Source: Thermus caldifontis
GTDB lineage: Bacteria; Deinococcota; Deinococci; Deinococcales; Thermaceae
Direction of reading: 5' to 3'
Assembly (NCBI RefSeq): GCF_003336745.1
Contig: NZ_QGMX01000021.1
Coordinates: 1-40,984 of the forward strand
Length of the DNA stretch: 40,984 bases
Shown piece by piece: positions 14,907 to 26,978 of the stretch (positions are counted from its first letter, which is position 1; the number at the start of each line of letters is the position of its first letter). Under the pieces are notes generated by a model. The model was given only the letters and a program-made list of their open reading frames with translations, searched no databases and had not been told where the DNA came from. The translations under genes were made by a program, and so were the position numbers.

Positions 14907-14926
14907 CCCAGTCCCCTGGCCCTGGG
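14907..14926 (-). terminator. Weak terminator after gyrB
   Basis: On the minus strand CCCAG and CTGGG flank a 10-base loop and are followed by TTTAT, downstream of the gyrB stop. The stem is only 5 bp. Confidence 0.35.
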
Positions 14927-14955
14927 TAGGGGGTGCTTAGGGTCTTCCGGCCAGG

Positions 14956-16968
<2,013 letters not shown>

Positions 16969-17011
16969 TCATTACCGATTACTGGCCTTGCCTCGGACCC
17001 GCACCAGCCTG

Positions 17012-17017
17012 TAGGAT
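17012..17017 (+). promoter_or_regulatory. -10 hexamer of the small membrane-protein gene
   Basis: TAGGAT lies 7 bases before the GTG at 17025, matching the leaderless pattern and supporting that start over alternatives further upstream. Confidence 0.45.
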
Positions 17018-17024
17018 ACCCGCC

Positions 17025-18633
<1,609 letters not shown>

Positions 18634-19821
18634 TTAGCGGATGACCCCAAGCTTCCGGCCCACCTTGGCGTAGGCCTCGAGGGCCTTGTCCAGCATCTCC
18701 TGGGTGTGGGCGGCGGTGACGATGTTGCGGATGCGGGCCTTTCCCCGGGGCACGGTGGGGAAGCCGATGCCCACGGCGAAAACCCCCTCTTCCAGGAGGA
18801 GGCGGCTGGCTTCAAAGGCCAAGGGGGCTTCCCCGAAGAGCACCGGGGTGATGGGGGTTTGGCTTCCCAGGGTGTCGTAGCCCAGGCGGGCCAGCTCCCT
18901 CTTGAAGTAGCGGGTGTTCTCCCAGAGCCTTTCCACCCGTTCCGGTTCCTTTTGGATGAGCTCCAAGGCCCCCAAAAGGGCCCCCACCACCGCCGGGGGG
19001 TGGCTGGTGGAGAAGAGAAAGGGCCGGGCCTTGTTGATGAGGAGGTCCTTGAGCTCTGAGGCTCCGGCGGCGTACCCCCCCACCACCGCCCAGGCCTTGG
19101 AAAGGGTGGCCACCTGGATCACCTCGGGGTCCTGGTGGAAGCCGAAGTGGTGCACCGTACCCTTGCCCATCTCCCCCAAGACGCCGCTTCCGTGGGCGTC
19201 GTCCACGTAGACGATGGCCCCGTACTTCTTGGCCAGGGGCACGATGCGGTCCAGGGGGGCGATGTCCCCGTCCATGGAGAAGACCCCGTCGGTGACGATC
19301 AGCTTGAGGCCTTGGGTGTCGTGGGCCTTGAGGAGTTCCTCCAGGTGGGCCACATCCCCATGGCGGTAAACCAGGCGGGTGGCCTTGGTGAGGCGGAGGC
19401 CGTCGATGATGCTGGCGTGGTTCAGCTCGTCGGAGAAGACCAGGTCCCCTTCCTGCAACAAGGCCCCCAGCACCCCCTGGTTGGCGGTAAAGCCTGACTG
19501 CAGGACCAAGGCGCTTTCCGTGCCCTTGAAGCGGGCCAGGGCCTCCTCCAGCTCCAGGTGGTAGGTGAAGGTGCCGGCGATGGTGCGCACCGCCCCGCTT
19601 CCCGCCCCCCACTTTTCCAGGTACTGGCGGGCCTTTTCCTTCAGGTAAGGGTGGTTGGCGAAGCCCAGGTAGTTGTTGGAGGCCAGGTTCACCACCTCCC
19701 GCCCCTCCACCCGGGTGACGGGTTCCTGGGGGGCCTCGAGGACCTTGGGGCGGATGTACAGCCCTTCCCGCTTTAACCTTTCCAGTTCGCTTTCCACGCG
19801 GGCGCGCAAGGATAGGCTCAT
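18634..19821 (-). CDS. kbl: Glycine C-acetyltransferase (2-amino-3-ketobutyrate CoA ligase) / alpha-oxoamine synthase
   Basis: PLP-dependent alpha-oxoamine synthase. Kbl cleaves 2-amino-3-ketobutyrate with CoA to glycine and acetyl-CoA in threonine breakdown; close relatives make 8-amino-7-oxononanoate (BioF), and some Thermus enzymes are reported to do both. Signatures: NLASNNYLGFANHP near residue 45, GAGSGAVRTIAGTFTYHLELE, ELNHASIIDG, VDDAHGSGVLG, and the PLP lysine in TLSKAWAVVGGY near residue 240. Its 395 residues are normal. ATG at 19821 lies 6 bases after TTAGAT. It is followed 6 bases later by the methyltransferase gene, so the two are probably co-transcribed. Confidence 0.9.
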   Translation of the reverse strand: MSLSLRARVESELERLKREGLYIRPKVLEAPQEPVTRVEGREVVNLASNNYLGFANHPYLKEKARQYLEKWGAGSGAVRTIAGTFTYHLELEEALARFKGTESALVLQSGFTANQGVLGALLQEGDLVFSDELNHASIIDGLRLTKATRLVYRHGDVAHLEELLKAHDTQGLKLIVTDGVFSMDGDIAPLDRIVPLAKKYGAIVYVDDAHGSGVLGEMGKGTVHHFGFHQDPEVIQVATLSKAWAVVGGYAAGASELKDLLINKARPFLFSTSHPPAVVGALLGALELIQKEPERVERLWENTRYFKRELARLGYDTLGSQTPITPVLFGEAPLAFEASRLLLEEGVFAVGIGFPTVPRGKARIRNIVTAAHTQEMLDKALEAYAKVGRKLGVIR

Positions 19822-19827
19822 GGCCTT

Positions 19828-19833
19828 ATCTAA
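19828..19833 (-). promoter_or_regulatory. -10 hexamer of kbl
   Basis: TTAGAT on the minus strand ends 6 bases before the kbl ATG. The inverted repeat ATGGC-AA-GCCAT (19850-19861) just upstream could be an operator. Confidence 0.4.
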
Positions 19834-19904
19834 CCCCGTGGATGGATTTATGGCAAGCCATGCGTGGGTAGGGGCACGTGATAACCAAGCCTGGCGACTG
19901 GAAA

Positions 19905-20005
19905 ATGATACCGAGCGTTTAGAGCAATGGGCACGGCTTCACCAGGTTTAGCACCGTATCCTGGAGGAGTTCGATGCCCTGCTGCACTTTGACTGGGCCC
20001 TAGCC
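19905..20005 (+). pseudogene. Transposase-like fragment with an in-frame stop
   Basis: In one frame the sequence reads WARLHQV, a TAG stop at 19949, then HRILEEFDALLHFDWALA, after which similarity ends. The spacing W-x-R-L-H, a helix, and then DW recalls the region just before the first catalytic Asp in IS5/IS427-type transposases. The piece has lower G+C than its surroundings, lacks any catalytic DDE region, and stops exactly where the CsgG-like sequence starts in another frame. I cannot see terminal inverted repeats. It could also be an unrelated degraded gene. Confidence 0.45.
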
Positions 20006-20492
20006 TTTCATTGTCTATGAGCGCTCGGTTCTTGAACAGTTGCAAAAAGAAGCCGGGATTGGCAATCAAGTTCAACAACTTCAAGGTGCTGAGATCCTCA
20101 TAACAGGGACCATCACTGCCTTCGAACCCGATTCTGGTGGAACCCGCGGGGGTGGAGGGGGATTGTTGGGTGGTTTATTAGGAGCAGTCACGGGTAGCCA
20201 AAAGAAAGCGTATGTGGCTGTAGATTTTCGTGCGGTAGATGTTCGTACCGGAGCGGTGGTCGCCGCTTTCCGTGTGGAGGGAGAGGCTTCGGACACGGAT
20301 TTTGGCGGTTTGCTTGGCGCCTTGGTGCCTGGGGCGGCCCTCGGTGGAGCTCTGAGCCAATATCAGAAGACCCCTATGGGCAAGGCCCTCGCGGTTATGG
20401 TTGGCAAAGCGGTAGAGGAACTGATACGACGGATTCCCTCTTCTTACTTCAAGTATGGCCCTGACGGTCAACCGGTGCCCCAGAAAGGCTGA
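20004..20492 (+). pseudogene. 5'-truncated CsgG-family protein (curli-secretion-like lipoprotein)
   Basis: Translation from 20004 gives PFIVYERSVLEQLQ, then GAEILITGTITAFEP, a Gly-rich segment GGGGGLLGGLLG, KKAYVAVDFRAVDVRTGAVVAAFRVEGEAS and TPMGKALAVMVGKAVEELI. These are the central and C-terminal hallmarks of CsgG-type outer-membrane lipoproteins, including the ERxxLxxLLxEQ-like motif. A stop codon lies at 20001 and the signal peptide and first third of the family are missing. The only internal start is TTG 20040, without a ribosome binding site. Codon use is less G+C-rich than neighbouring genes. Together with the transposase-like fragment directly upstream this looks like an IS-linked deletion remnant; about 160 residues remain of an expected 280 or more. 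Confidence 0.7.
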
Positions 20493-20515
20493 AACAACGT
20501 ACGGGGATTGATAGG

Positions 20516-20541
20516 GGCAGCCACTTTGGTGGCTGCCTTTT
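20516..20541 (+). terminator. Intrinsic terminator after the CsgG-like remnant
   Basis: A perfect 9-bp stem GGCAGCCAC (20516-20524) and GTGGCTGCC (20529-20537) with a TTTG loop is followed by TTTTA. It insulates the proline operon from upstream reading. Confidence 0.85.
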
Positions 20542-20543
20542 AC

Positions 20544-20549
20544 TTGACA
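20544..20549 (+). promoter_or_regulatory. -35 element of the proline operon
   Basis: A perfect TTGACA starts 7 bases after the terminator stem. The matching -10 is unclear: TATACA (20574-20579) is 24 bases away, and the sequence at an 18-base spacing is CATCCT. Confidence 0.45.
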
Positions 20550-20565
20550 AGGCAAGCCTTGTGGG

Positions 20566-20585
20566 GCATCCTGTATACAGGATGC
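20566..20585. promoter_or_regulatory. Perfect 20-bp palindromic operator overlapping the gntR start codon
   Basis: GCATCCTGTATACAGGATGC is its own reverse complement, and its core TGTATACA fits the short palindromes bound by FadR-subfamily GntR regulators. It lies between the TTGACA and the regulator and contains the ATG at 20582, so a bound dimer would block promoter use: autorepression and control of proline degradation are the natural reading. Confidence 0.75.
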
Positions 20586-21244
20586 AGACGTTAGGCTTCC
20601 GCCGGCCCAACCAGGTGCGGGAGGCGGTGTATCGGCACCTGAAAGACCTCCTTCTCTCCGGGCGTTTCGCCCCCGGGGAAAGGCTTTCCGAGCCCCTCTT
20701 GGCCCAGGAGCTGGGGGTTTCCCGCACCCCCGTGCGGGAGGCCCTCATGCGCCTTGCTGAGGAGGGCCTGGTGGAGCTGGTGCCGGGCCGGGGGGCCCGG
20801 GTGCGCATCTTCAGCCCGGAGGAGGTGGAGGAGGTCTACGGGGTGCGGGCCCTTCTGGAGGGGGAGGCGGCAAGGGAGGCGGCCCTTAGGGCCACCCCTT
20901 GGGAGATCGCGGACCTCGAGGCCCACCTCAGGGCCATTGACGAGGTCCCCAAGGAGGACTACCCCGAGCAGATGCGCCGGGATTTGGAGTTCCACCGGGC
21001 CTTGGTGCGGCTTTCCGGCAATAGGACCCTCTACCGCCTTTACGAGGACCTGCTTTCCAGCCTGGCCCTAGTGAGGGGTGCCCTCCCCACCCTCTCCCAG
21101 GAGGAGGCTACCCGCAAGGAGCACCAGGCCATCCTAAAGGCCCTGAAGGGGCGGGACCCGGAAGGGGCCAAAAAGGCGGTGGAGGCCCACGTGTACCGCT
21201 TCCGCGACCTGGTGGTGGCCAGGCTTAGGAAAGGAGGGGTATGA
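20582..21244 (+). CDS. GntR-family (FadR/FCD-type) regulator of proline catabolism
   Basis: A 220-residue transcription factor. The N-terminal winged helix-turn-helix (about 10-75) contains [44 protein letters not shown], here the classic GntR signature through SRTPVREAL, followed by [13 protein letters not shown] as the wing. The C-terminal all-helical FCD-type effector domain runs from about 85 to 215, with [16 protein letters not shown]. The ATG at 20582 is used because the protein then begins close to the DNA-binding domain; the frame is open to GTG 20561. Its stop overlaps the proline dehydrogenase ATG (ATGA), so regulator and enzymes are one operon. Proline or pyrroline-5-carboxylate as ligand is inference. 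Confidence 0.88.
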   Translation: MQTLGFRRPNQVREAVYRHLKDLLLSGRFAPGERLSEPLLAQELGVSRTPVREALMRLAEEGLVELVPGRGARVRIFSPEEVEEVYGVRALLEGEAAREAALRATPWEIADLEAHLRAIDEVPKEDYPEQMRRDLEFHRALVRLSGNRTLYRLYEDLLSSLALVRGALPTLSQEEATRKEHQAILKALKGRDPEGAKKAVEAHVYRFRDLVVARLRKGGV

Positions 21245-22164
21245 ACCTGGACCTCATGTATCGGCAGGCGGTGCTCTCCGTGGCGGAAAACCCCAGGGTG
21301 GAGGCCCTGATCAAGGGGCGGGCTAAGAGCCTGGTGCGGCGCTATGTGGCGGGGGAGACCTTGGAGGAAGCCCTTTTGGCGGCGGAGCGCCTCGAGGCCC
21401 AAGGGGTCCACGCCATCTTGGACCTCCTGGGGGAGATGGTAAGAAGCGAGGAGGAGGCCCGGGCCTTCCAGGGGGGCATCCTGGAGCTGGTGCGGAGGGT
21501 GGCCGAGTACCCTTGGCCCAAGTACATCTCCTTGAAGCTCACCCAGCTGGGGCTGGACCTTTCCGAGGCCTTGGCCCTGGAGCTCCTCCGGGAAATCCTG
21601 AAGGAGGCTGAGCCCAAGGGGGTCTTCGTGCGGATAGACATGGAGGACTCCCCCCGGGTGGAAGCCACCTTGCGCCTCTACAGGGCCCTGCGGGAAGAGG
21701 GCTTCAGCGGGGTGGGACTGGTCCTGCAAAGCTACCTGTTCCGCACGGAAAAGGACTTCTGGGAGCTCCTTCCTTACCGGCCCAACCTGCGCCTGGTCAA
21801 GGGGGCCTACCGGGAGCCCAAGGAGGTGGCCTTTCAGGATAAGCGCCTCATCGACGCTGAGTTTTTGCACCTGGGAAAACTGGCCCTTAAGGAGGGGCTT
21901 TACGTGGCCTTCGCCACCCACGACCCCCGGCTCATCGCCGAGGTGAAGCGCTACACCGAGGCCATGGGCGTACCCAAGGATCGCTTTGAGTTCCAGTTCC
22001 TCTATGGGGTGCGTTTCCAGGAGCAAAGGCGCCTGGCGGAAGAGGGTTACACCGTGCGGGCCTACGTGCCCTACGGCACCCACTGGTACCCCTATCTATC
22101 CCGGCGCATCGCCGAAAGGCCCGAGAACCTGGGATTAGTGCTAAGAAGCCTCTTAGGGGGCTAA
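21241..22164 (+). CDS. Proline dehydrogenase (monofunctional PutA-type barrel)
   Basis: FAD enzyme oxidising proline to pyrroline-5-carboxylate and passing electrons to the membrane quinone pool. The 307-residue single-domain form is typical of Thermus and Deinococcus. Barrel motifs include [58 protein letters not shown] and the C-terminal [26 protein letters not shown] with the substrate-binding Arg pair. ATG overlaps the regulator stop by the ATGA pattern, and P5C dehydrogenase follows 12 bases later, so product can pass between the two enzymes. Confidence 0.95.
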   Translation: MNLDLMYRQAVLSVAENPRVEALIKGRAKSLVRRYVAGETLEEALLAAERLEAQGVHAILDLLGEMVRSEEEARAFQGGILELVRRVAEYPWPKYISLKLTQLGLDLSEALALELLREILKEAEPKGVFVRIDMEDSPRVEATLRLYRALREEGFSGVGLVLQSYLFRTEKDFWELLPYRPNLRLVKGAYREPKEVAFQDKRLIDAEFLHLGKLALKEGLYVAFATHDPRLIAEVKRYTEAMGVPKDRFEFQFLYGVRFQEQRRLAEEGYTVRAYVPYGTHWYPYLSRRIAERPENLGLVLRSLLGG

Positions 22165-22176
22165 AGGAGGTACGGC

Positions 22177-23727
<1,551 letters not shown>

Positions 23728-23752
23728 TGCGGCCTTGATGCCCGGCTCCCCC

Positions 23753-23781
23753 TGGACGCTAGGGGGGGCTTGGGCTATCCT
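23753..23781 (+). promoter_or_regulatory. trp operon promoter
   Basis: TGGACG (23753-23758) and TATCCT (23776-23781) are separated by 17 bases. The -10 ends 6 bases before the ATG of the leader peptide, so the leader peptide itself is predicted to be translated from a leaderless transcript. Confidence 0.65.
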
Positions 23782-23787
23782 GGGAGC

Positions 23788-23823
23788 ATGAGCCCCCTTC
23801 CCGCCCTTTGGTGGCCCGGTTAG
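23788..23823 (+). CDS. trpL: trp leader peptide with tandem Trp codons
   Basis: An 11-codon reading frame, MSPLPALWWPG, with adjacent TGG codons at 23809-23814 and a TAG at 23821-23823. It sits between the trp promoter and an attenuator made of three mutually complementary segments, directly before trpE. In classical attenuation the ribosome stalls on the Trp codons when charged tRNA-Trp is scarce. No ribosome binding site is present; the ATG is 6 bases after the -10. Confidence 0.8.
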   Translation: MSPLPALWWPG

Positions 23824-23876
23824 GCCCCGGGGCGGATGGGCGTGTTTCCCCGGGGCTATAGGCCCCGGGGCTTTTT
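23824..23876 (+). promoter_or_regulatory. trp attenuator: alternative antiterminator and terminator hairpins
   Basis: Segments GCCCCGGGG (23824-23832), CCCCGGGGC (23848-23856) and GCCCCGGGG (23862-23870) can pair 2:3 (antiterminator, 9 bp, 15-base loop) or 3:4 (9 bp, TATAG loop, followed by CTTTTT: an intrinsic terminator). CCGCCC inside the leader peptide gene (23801-23806) is complementary to GGGCGG (23830-23835), providing the 1:2 pairing. This is the full set of a Trp-codon-dependent attenuator. Confidence 0.8.
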
Positions 23877-23888
23877 GTAAGGAGAGGC

Positions 23889-25277
23889 ATGGAAACCATC
23901 AGGCCCTTTCGCAAAACCCTCCTGGCGGACCTGGAAACCCCGGTGACCGCTTACCTGAAGCTTTCGGAAAAGGCCCCGGTGAGCTTTCTTCTGGAGTCGG
24001 TGGAGCGGGGAAGGCAAAGCCGCTTCTCCATCATCGGGGTAGGGGCAAGGCGCACCTTTCGCCTAAAGGATGGGGTCTTCACCATCAATGGCCAACGGGT
24101 GGAAACCCAGGACCCCTTGCGCACCCTTTACCAGGCGGTCCATGCCCCTTTAGAGCGCCACCCCGACCTGCCCCCCTTCTTTGGGGGGGTGGTGGGGTAT
24201 GCCGCCTACGACCTCATCCGCTCCTACGAGCGCCTGCCCTCCCTTAAGCCGGATGACCTGGGCCTTCCCGACCTTCTTTTCGTGGAGCCCGAGGTGGTGG
24301 CGGTCTTTGACCACCTGAAAAACCTCTTGCACCTGGTGGTCCCCGCGCAGGACCTGGAGGAGGCGGAAGACCGCCTCCTTTGGGCGGAAAAGAGGCTTAA
24401 AGGTCCTCTGCCGGGGGTACCTGGGGAGCGCCCGGGGGGAAGGGCCCGCTTTGCGCCCGACATGAGCCGGGAGGAGTACCTAAAGGCGGTGGAAAAGGCC
24501 TTGGACTATATTCGGGCTGGGGATATCTTCCAGGTGGTCCTCTCCTTGCGGCTTTCCTCCCCCCTCACCGTGCACCCCTTTGCCCTGTACCGGGCCCTTA
24601 GGAGCGTGAACCCAAGCCCCTACATGGGCTATCTGGACCTGGGGGAGGTGGTCTTGGTCTCGGCAAGCCCCGAAAGCCTCCTCCGCTCCGACGGCCGCAA
24701 GGTGGTCACCCGGCCCATCGCCGGCACCCGCCCCCGGGGGAAGGACGAGGAGGAGGATGGGAGGCTTGCGGAGGAGCTTCTTAGGGACGAAAAGGAAAGG
24801 GCTGAGCACGTGATGCTTTTGGACCTTTCCCGCAACGACATTGGCCGGGTGTCCGCCTTCGGCACGGTGCGGGTCCTGGAGCCCATGCACGTGGAGTACT
24901 ACTCCCACGTGATGCACCTGGTGTCCACGGTGGAGGGCATTTTGGCCGAGGGCAAGACCCCTTTGGACGCTTTGGCCAGCGTGCTTCCCATGGGCACGGT
25001 CTCGGGGGCCCCCAAGATCCGGGCCATGGAGATCATTGAGGAGCTGGAGCCCCATCGTCGGGGGCCCTACGGGGGAAGCTTCGGCTACCTGGCCTACGAT
25101 GGGGCCATGGATGTGGCCTTAACCTTGCGTACCTTTGTCATCGCAGGGGGAAGGATGCACGTGCAGGCGGGGGCGGGCATCGTGGCGGACTCGGTGCCGG
25201 AAAGGGAGTACGAGGAGTGTTGGAACAAGGCGAAGGCCCTTTTGAAGGCGGTGGAGATGGCGGAGGAGGGGTTATGA
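23889..25277 (+). CDS. trpE: Anthranilate synthase component I
   Basis: Converts chorismate to anthranilate using ammonia supplied by TrpG. The 462-residue protein has the N-terminal domain with LLESVERGRQSRFSIIG (the LLES element used in feedback inhibition by tryptophan) and the chorismate-binding C-terminal domain with GDIFQVVLSLRL, RPIAGTRPRG, HVMLLDLSRNDIGRV, MGTVSGAPKIRAMEII and QAGAGIVADSVPEREYEE. AAGGAGAGGC precedes the ATG, so unlike its leader peptide it uses a Shine-Dalgarno. Its expression is controlled by the attenuator directly upstream. The stop overlaps the trpG start (ATGA). Confidence 0.97.
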   Translation: METIRPFRKTLLADLETPVTAYLKLSEKAPVSFLLESVERGRQSRFSIIGVGARRTFRLKDGVFTINGQRVETQDPLRTLYQAVHAPLERHPDLPPFFGGVVGYAAYDLIRSYERLPSLKPDDLGLPDLLFVEPEVVAVFDHLKNLLHLVVPAQDLEEAEDRLLWAEKRLKGPLPGVPGERPGGRARFAPDMSREEYLKAVEKALDYIRAGDIFQVVLSLRLSSPLTVHPFALYRALRSVNPSPYMGYLDLGEVVLVSASPESLLRSDGRKVVTRPIAGTRPRGKDEEEDGRLAEELLRDEKERAEHVMLLDLSRNDIGRVSAFGTVRVLEPMHVEYYSHVMHLVSTVEGILAEGKTPLDALASVLPMGTVSGAPKIRAMEIIEELEPHRRGPYGGSFGYLAYDGAMDVALTLRTFVIAGGRMHVQAGAGIVADSVPEREYEECWNKAKALLKAVEMAEEGL

Positions 25278-25927
25278 GGGTGTTGGTGATCGATAACTAC
25301 GACAGCTTCACCTACAACCTGGTGCAATACCTGGGGGAGCTTGGGGCAAGCCCTGTGGTGTGGCGGAACGACCAGTTTGCCCTCGAGGACGTGGAGGCCC
25401 TAAACCCCGACCGCATCCTCATCAGCCCTGGCCCCTGCACCCCCTTGGAGGCGGGGCTTTCCCTCCCCCTCATCGGGCGCTACGCCCCCCGCTACCCCAT
25501 CCTGGGGGTCTGCCTGGGCCACCAGGCCATCGGCATGGCCTTTGGGGGCAAGGTGGTTCCGGCCCCGGTGATCATGCACGGCAAGGTGAGCGAGATCCAC
25601 CATGACGGCACCGGCCTCTTCCGCGGACTTCCCAGCCCCTTTCCCGCCACCCGCTACCACTCCTTGGTGGTGGAGGAGGTTCCGCAAGACCTCTTGGTGA
25701 ACGCCTGGGTGGTAGAAGAGGGCCCCGAAGGGGCTAGGTTGGCTAGGGAGGAAAAGGGCCCCGAAGGGGCTAGGTTGGCTAGGGGGGAGGCGGGAGGAAG
25801 GACGGTGATGGGCTTCCGCCACCGCCAGTATCCCACCCACGGGGTGCAGTTCCACCCGGAAAGCTACCTTACGGAGGTGGGTAAGATCATCCTCAGGAAC
25901 TTTCTGGAGGACCCATGGAGGCAGTGA
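25274..25927 (+). CDS. trpG: Anthranilate synthase component II (glutamine amidotransferase) with an internal 2 x 12-residue repeat
   Basis: Class I glutamine amidotransferase supplying ammonia to TrpE. MRVLVIDNYDSFTYNLVQYL opens the protein; the catalytic Cys80 lies in GVCLGHQ, and His194 and Glu196 lie in QFHPES. At 217 residues it is about 24 longer than expected because residues 148-171 are two copies of the 12-residue unit (EEGPEGARLARE and EKGPEGARLARG) between NAWVV and GGRTVMGF, a surface turn before the C-terminal strands. The catalytic residues are all intact, so the enzyme is probably active. ATG at 25274 overlaps the trpE stop; its end overlaps trpD by 13 bases. Confidence 0.95.
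   Translation: MRVLVIDNYDSFTYNLVQYLGELGASPVVWRNDQFALEDVEALNPDRILISPGPCTPLEAGLSLPLIGRYAPRYPILGVCLGHQAIGMAFGGKVVPAPVIMHGKVSEIHHDGTGLFRGLPSPFPATRYHSLVVEEVPQDLLVNAWVVEEGPEGARLAREEKGPEGARLARGEAGGRTVMGFRHRQYPTHGVQFHPESYLTEVGKIILRNFLEDPWRQ
25715..25786 (+). repeat. 36-bp coding tandem repeat, 2 copies, inside trpG
   Basis: Units at 25715-25750 and 25751-25786 share the core GGGCCCCGAAGGGGCTAGGT with the pair in tatA (2713-2784). They are 12 codons each and start on a codon boundary. The unit length being a multiple of three keeps trpG in frame. Confidence 0.95.
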
Positions 25928-26904
25928 AGAAGGCGCTTTTGGGCGAGGTGCTGGGCGAGGAGGAGGCCTATGGCCTCATGCGGGCCATGATGTCGGGGGA
26001 GGTTTCCCCGGTGAAGGTGGCGGGGGTGCTCACCGCCATGGCCTTAAGGGGGGAGACCCCTTCGGAGATCGCCGCCATGGCCAAGGCCATGCGGGAGGCG
26101 GCCTTGGCCCTAGAGGTGAACCGCAGGCCCCTTTTGGACATCGTGGGCACCGGGGGGGACCACAAGGGGCTTTTGAACCTCTCCACCCTGGGGGCCCTGG
26201 TGGCGGCCGCGGGAGGGGTGGCGGTGGCCAAGCACGGGAACCGGGCGGCCAGCTCCAAGGCGGGCTCGGCGGATCTCCTCGAGGCCCTGGGGGTCAACCT
26301 GGAGGCCCCGCCCGAGCGGGTGGGGGAGGCCATTGAGACCTTGGGCTTCGGCTTCCTCTTTGCCCGGCTTTTCCACCCCGCCATGCGCCACGTGGCCCCG
26401 GTAAGGGCCGAGCTGGCTATCCGCACCGTCTTTAACCTCCTAGGTCCCCTCACCAACCCGGCAGGGGCCGACCGGTACGTGCTGGGGGTCTTTAGCCCCC
26501 GTTGGCTTACCCCCATGGCCGAGGCCTTGGAACGCCTGGGGGCCCAGGGGATGGTGGTCCACGGGGAAGGGGCGGATGAACTGGTCCTCGGGGAGAACCA
26601 GGTGGTGGAGGTGGGGAAGGGGGCCTATGCCCTCACCGCCGAGGAGGTGGGGCTTGAGCGGTTCCCCTTGGAGGCCCTAAAGGGGGGGTCTCCGCAGGAA
26701 AACGCCCAGCTGGCCACAAGGATTCTCAAGGGCGAGGAAAAAGGCCCCCACGCCCAAGGGGTGGCCCTGGCGGCGGGGGCGGGCTTCTACGTGGCGGGCA
26801 AGGCAGCCTCCCTGCGGGAAGGGGTGCGGCTTGCCCAGGAGGTCCTGGTCTCCGGGGAGGCCTACGGGCTTTTGGAGCGGTACGTGGCCTTCTTAAGGGG
26901 GTAA
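25915..26904 (+). CDS. trpD: Anthranilate phosphoribosyltransferase
   Basis: Transfers the phosphoribosyl group of PRPP to anthranilate, the second tryptophan-specific step. The 329-residue protein has the family motifs DIVGTGGDHKGLLNLSTLGALVAA (PRPP-binding GTGGD), VAKHGNRAASSKAGSADLLEALG, FLFARLFHPAMRHVAPVR and FNLLGPLTNPA. The ATG lies 13 bases inside the end of trpG, so the two are translationally coupled; trpE-trpG-trpD form one unit. The remaining trp genes are not in the window. Confidence 0.96.
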   Translation: MEAVKKALLGEVLGEEEAYGLMRAMMSGEVSPVKVAGVLTAMALRGETPSEIAAMAKAMREAALALEVNRRPLLDIVGTGGDHKGLLNLSTLGALVAAAGGVAVAKHGNRAASSKAGSADLLEALGVNLEAPPERVGEAIETLGFGFLFARLFHPAMRHVAPVRAELAIRTVFNLLGPLTNPAGADRYVLGVFSPRWLTPMAEALERLGAQGMVVHGEGADELVLGENQVVEVGKGAYALTAEEVGLERFPLEALKGGSPQENAQLATRILKGEEKGPHAQGVALAAGAGFYVAGKAASLREGVRLAQEVLVSGEAYGLLERYVAFLRG

Positions 26905-26936
26905 AGTGCGATTGGCAAAGGGCTTGACCGGGGCCT

Positions 26937-26960
26937 CCACCTGGACGAAGGCCCAGGTGG
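26937..26960. terminator. Hairpin between convergent trpD and purA
   Basis: CCACCTGG (26937-26944) pairs with CCAGGTGG (26953-26960) around an 8-base loop, in the 74-base gap between the two stop codons. It lacks a T tract on either side. Confidence 0.5.
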
Positions 26961-26978
26961 GGTGGCGTGACGGGGGTA

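Noticed and set aside
19848..19951. Reading frame running from kbl antisense into the transposase-like piece
   Set aside because: The first part is antisense to kbl and its promoter; only the last 20-40 codons look transposase-like, and these are reported as a fragment.
21040..22083. Long reading frame opposite proline dehydrogenase
   Set aside because: High G+C makes long antisense frames common here. Composition is Gly, Pro and His-rich and no family is recognisable; the opposite strand encodes an intact known enzyme.
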